NCBI GenBank assembly: GCA_944323055.1
Contig: CALUQZ010000001.1
Location: forward strand, 1-64,000
Source: an uncultured Acholeplasmatales bacterium
GTDB taxonomy: Bacteria > Bacillota_I > Bacilli_A > Acholeplasmatales > Anaeroplasmataceae
Length of the DNA stretch: 64,000 nucleotides
Direction of reading: 5' to 3'
Made by a program: the position numbers and the translations under genes. Within the stretch, counting starts at the first letter, position 1; every line of letters starts with the position of its first letter. Positions 63,511 through 64,000 of the stretch are shown here, in pieces. The notes under the pieces are model-generated. The model saw only the letters and a program-made list of their open reading frames with translations, ran no database searches and had not been told where the DNA came from.

Positions 63511-64000
63511 TTAATTTAATATTTCATAAGCTAGACGTTCTGGTTCTATTTGTTCACCAATTATTTTAATAATACCACAATAACTAAAATTAGCTTTTTT
63601 TATTAAATTAATCATTGGTATATTTTTTAAATGAGTATCTATTCTTAAACTAACATTATCTTTAAATGCTAATATTTTAGCATATTCTAACATTTTACTA
63701 CCTAGCCCTAAATGTCTAGCTTCTGCTTTAACAGCCAAACGATGAACAGTATAATATTTATTGTCATTAAGCCATTTACCATCTATTATTTCATAATCAG
63801 GATTAATGCTTTTAACTAATGACATAACTGCTAAAACTTGACCATCTTCATAAACATAAAGTTCTTTATTAACAATATCTGTTGTAAATGTTTTAGCATT
63901 AGGATAATTGCTTTCTTTAGTCCATTGTTTAAAGTTTAGATTACTTATTTGTTTTCTAGCGTCTTCAACAATTTCTAAAATAGCTTCTAAATCATTAATG
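63511..64000 (-). CDS. GNAT-family N-acetyltransferase (5' end outside window)
   Basis: The frame is open from the right edge to its stop at 63511, so the gene continues beyond the window; internal ATGs near 63825 are not the start. Visible: FKQWTKESNYPNAKTFTTDI, KELYVYEDGQVLAVMSL, then the acetyl-CoA binding core VHRLAVKAEARHLGLGSKML (R/Q-x-x-G-x-G/A analogue) and a C-terminal PMINLIKKANFSYCGI. It resembles small cytosolic acetyltransferases of unknown substrate. At least 162 residues visible. Confidence 0.9.
   Translation of the reverse strand, partial: INDLEAILEIVEDARKQISNLNFKQWTKESNYPNAKTFTTDIVNKELYVYEDGQVLAVMSLVKSINPDYEIIDGKWLNDNKYYTVHRLAVKAEARHLGLGSKMLEYAKILAFKDNVSLRIDTHLKNIPMINLIKKANFSYCGIIKIIGEQIEPERLAYEILN

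Overview
The window is AT-rich DNA (about 30% G+C by eye) from a low-GC Bacillota. It uses the standard code: essential genes such as rpoB, rpoC and pyrG stay open with TGA read as stop. The gene order cysS-mrnC-(insert)-rlmB-sigma-rpmG-secE-nusG-rplK-rplA-rplJ-rplL-rsmC-(insert)-rpoB-rpoC is the Bacillus-type ribosomal/RNA polymerase neighbourhood. A class III ribonucleotide reductase and 2-hydroxyacyl-CoA dehydratase-type activases point to an anaerobe. Short intergenic regions, membrane-anchored giant repeat proteins and no sortase-type anchor suggest an uncultured gut Bacilli lineage (Erysipelotrichia/RF39/Mollicutes-like). That placement is inference.

Layout. 1-260: tail of a phage terminase gene running off the window. 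434-3977: heterodimeric ABC exporter. 4085-5105: a membrane protein with an apparently leaderless promoter, then a RibD-like reductase remnant. 5211-23192: one 18-kb gene for a 5,993-residue surface protein (beta-helix, GLUG and about forty InlB/Flg_new repeats). 23632-30907: rpoC and rpoB. 31199-31772: a RelE/Phd-type toxin-antitoxin pair inserted between rpoB and rsmC. 32106-35066: rsmC and the L7/L12, L10, L1, L11 genes with recognisable RNA leaders. 35090-35743: decayed genes (a repeat protein and an ADP-ribosylglycohydrolase). 35777-43962: small membrane protein, nusG, secE, rpmG, sigma factor, rlmB, a P-type ATPase with an unusual extracytoplasmic repeat domain, mrnC, cysS. 44006-45634: GLUG-repeat lipoprotein.

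45921-50088 (+): a two-gene acyl-CoA dehydratase activase system. 50119-52512 (-): PAP2 phosphatase, Nudix hydrolase, ClC-type channel. 52605-55724 (-): dut, nrdG, nrdD, a deoxynucleotide supply operon. 56136-57467 (-): pgi. 57567-58697: degraded hypothetical genes. 58795-63310 (+): tRNA-Thr, pyrG behind a CTP-type reiterative-initiation attenuator, fba, an RpiB-family isomerase and a GT4 glycosyltransferase. 63511-64000 (-): 5'-truncated GNAT acetyltransferase.

Most units have sigma-A-like promoters (TTGACA-17-TATAAT) and end in strong hairpin terminators. The core is information processing, nucleotide synthesis and glycolysis. The accessory load is concentrated in the giant surface protein, the GLUG lipoprotein and the ATPase ectodomain, which are probably displayed on the same cell surface. 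The best candidates for something undescribed are the ATPase ectodomain and the giant protein with a repeat on the far side of its C-terminal membrane helix.
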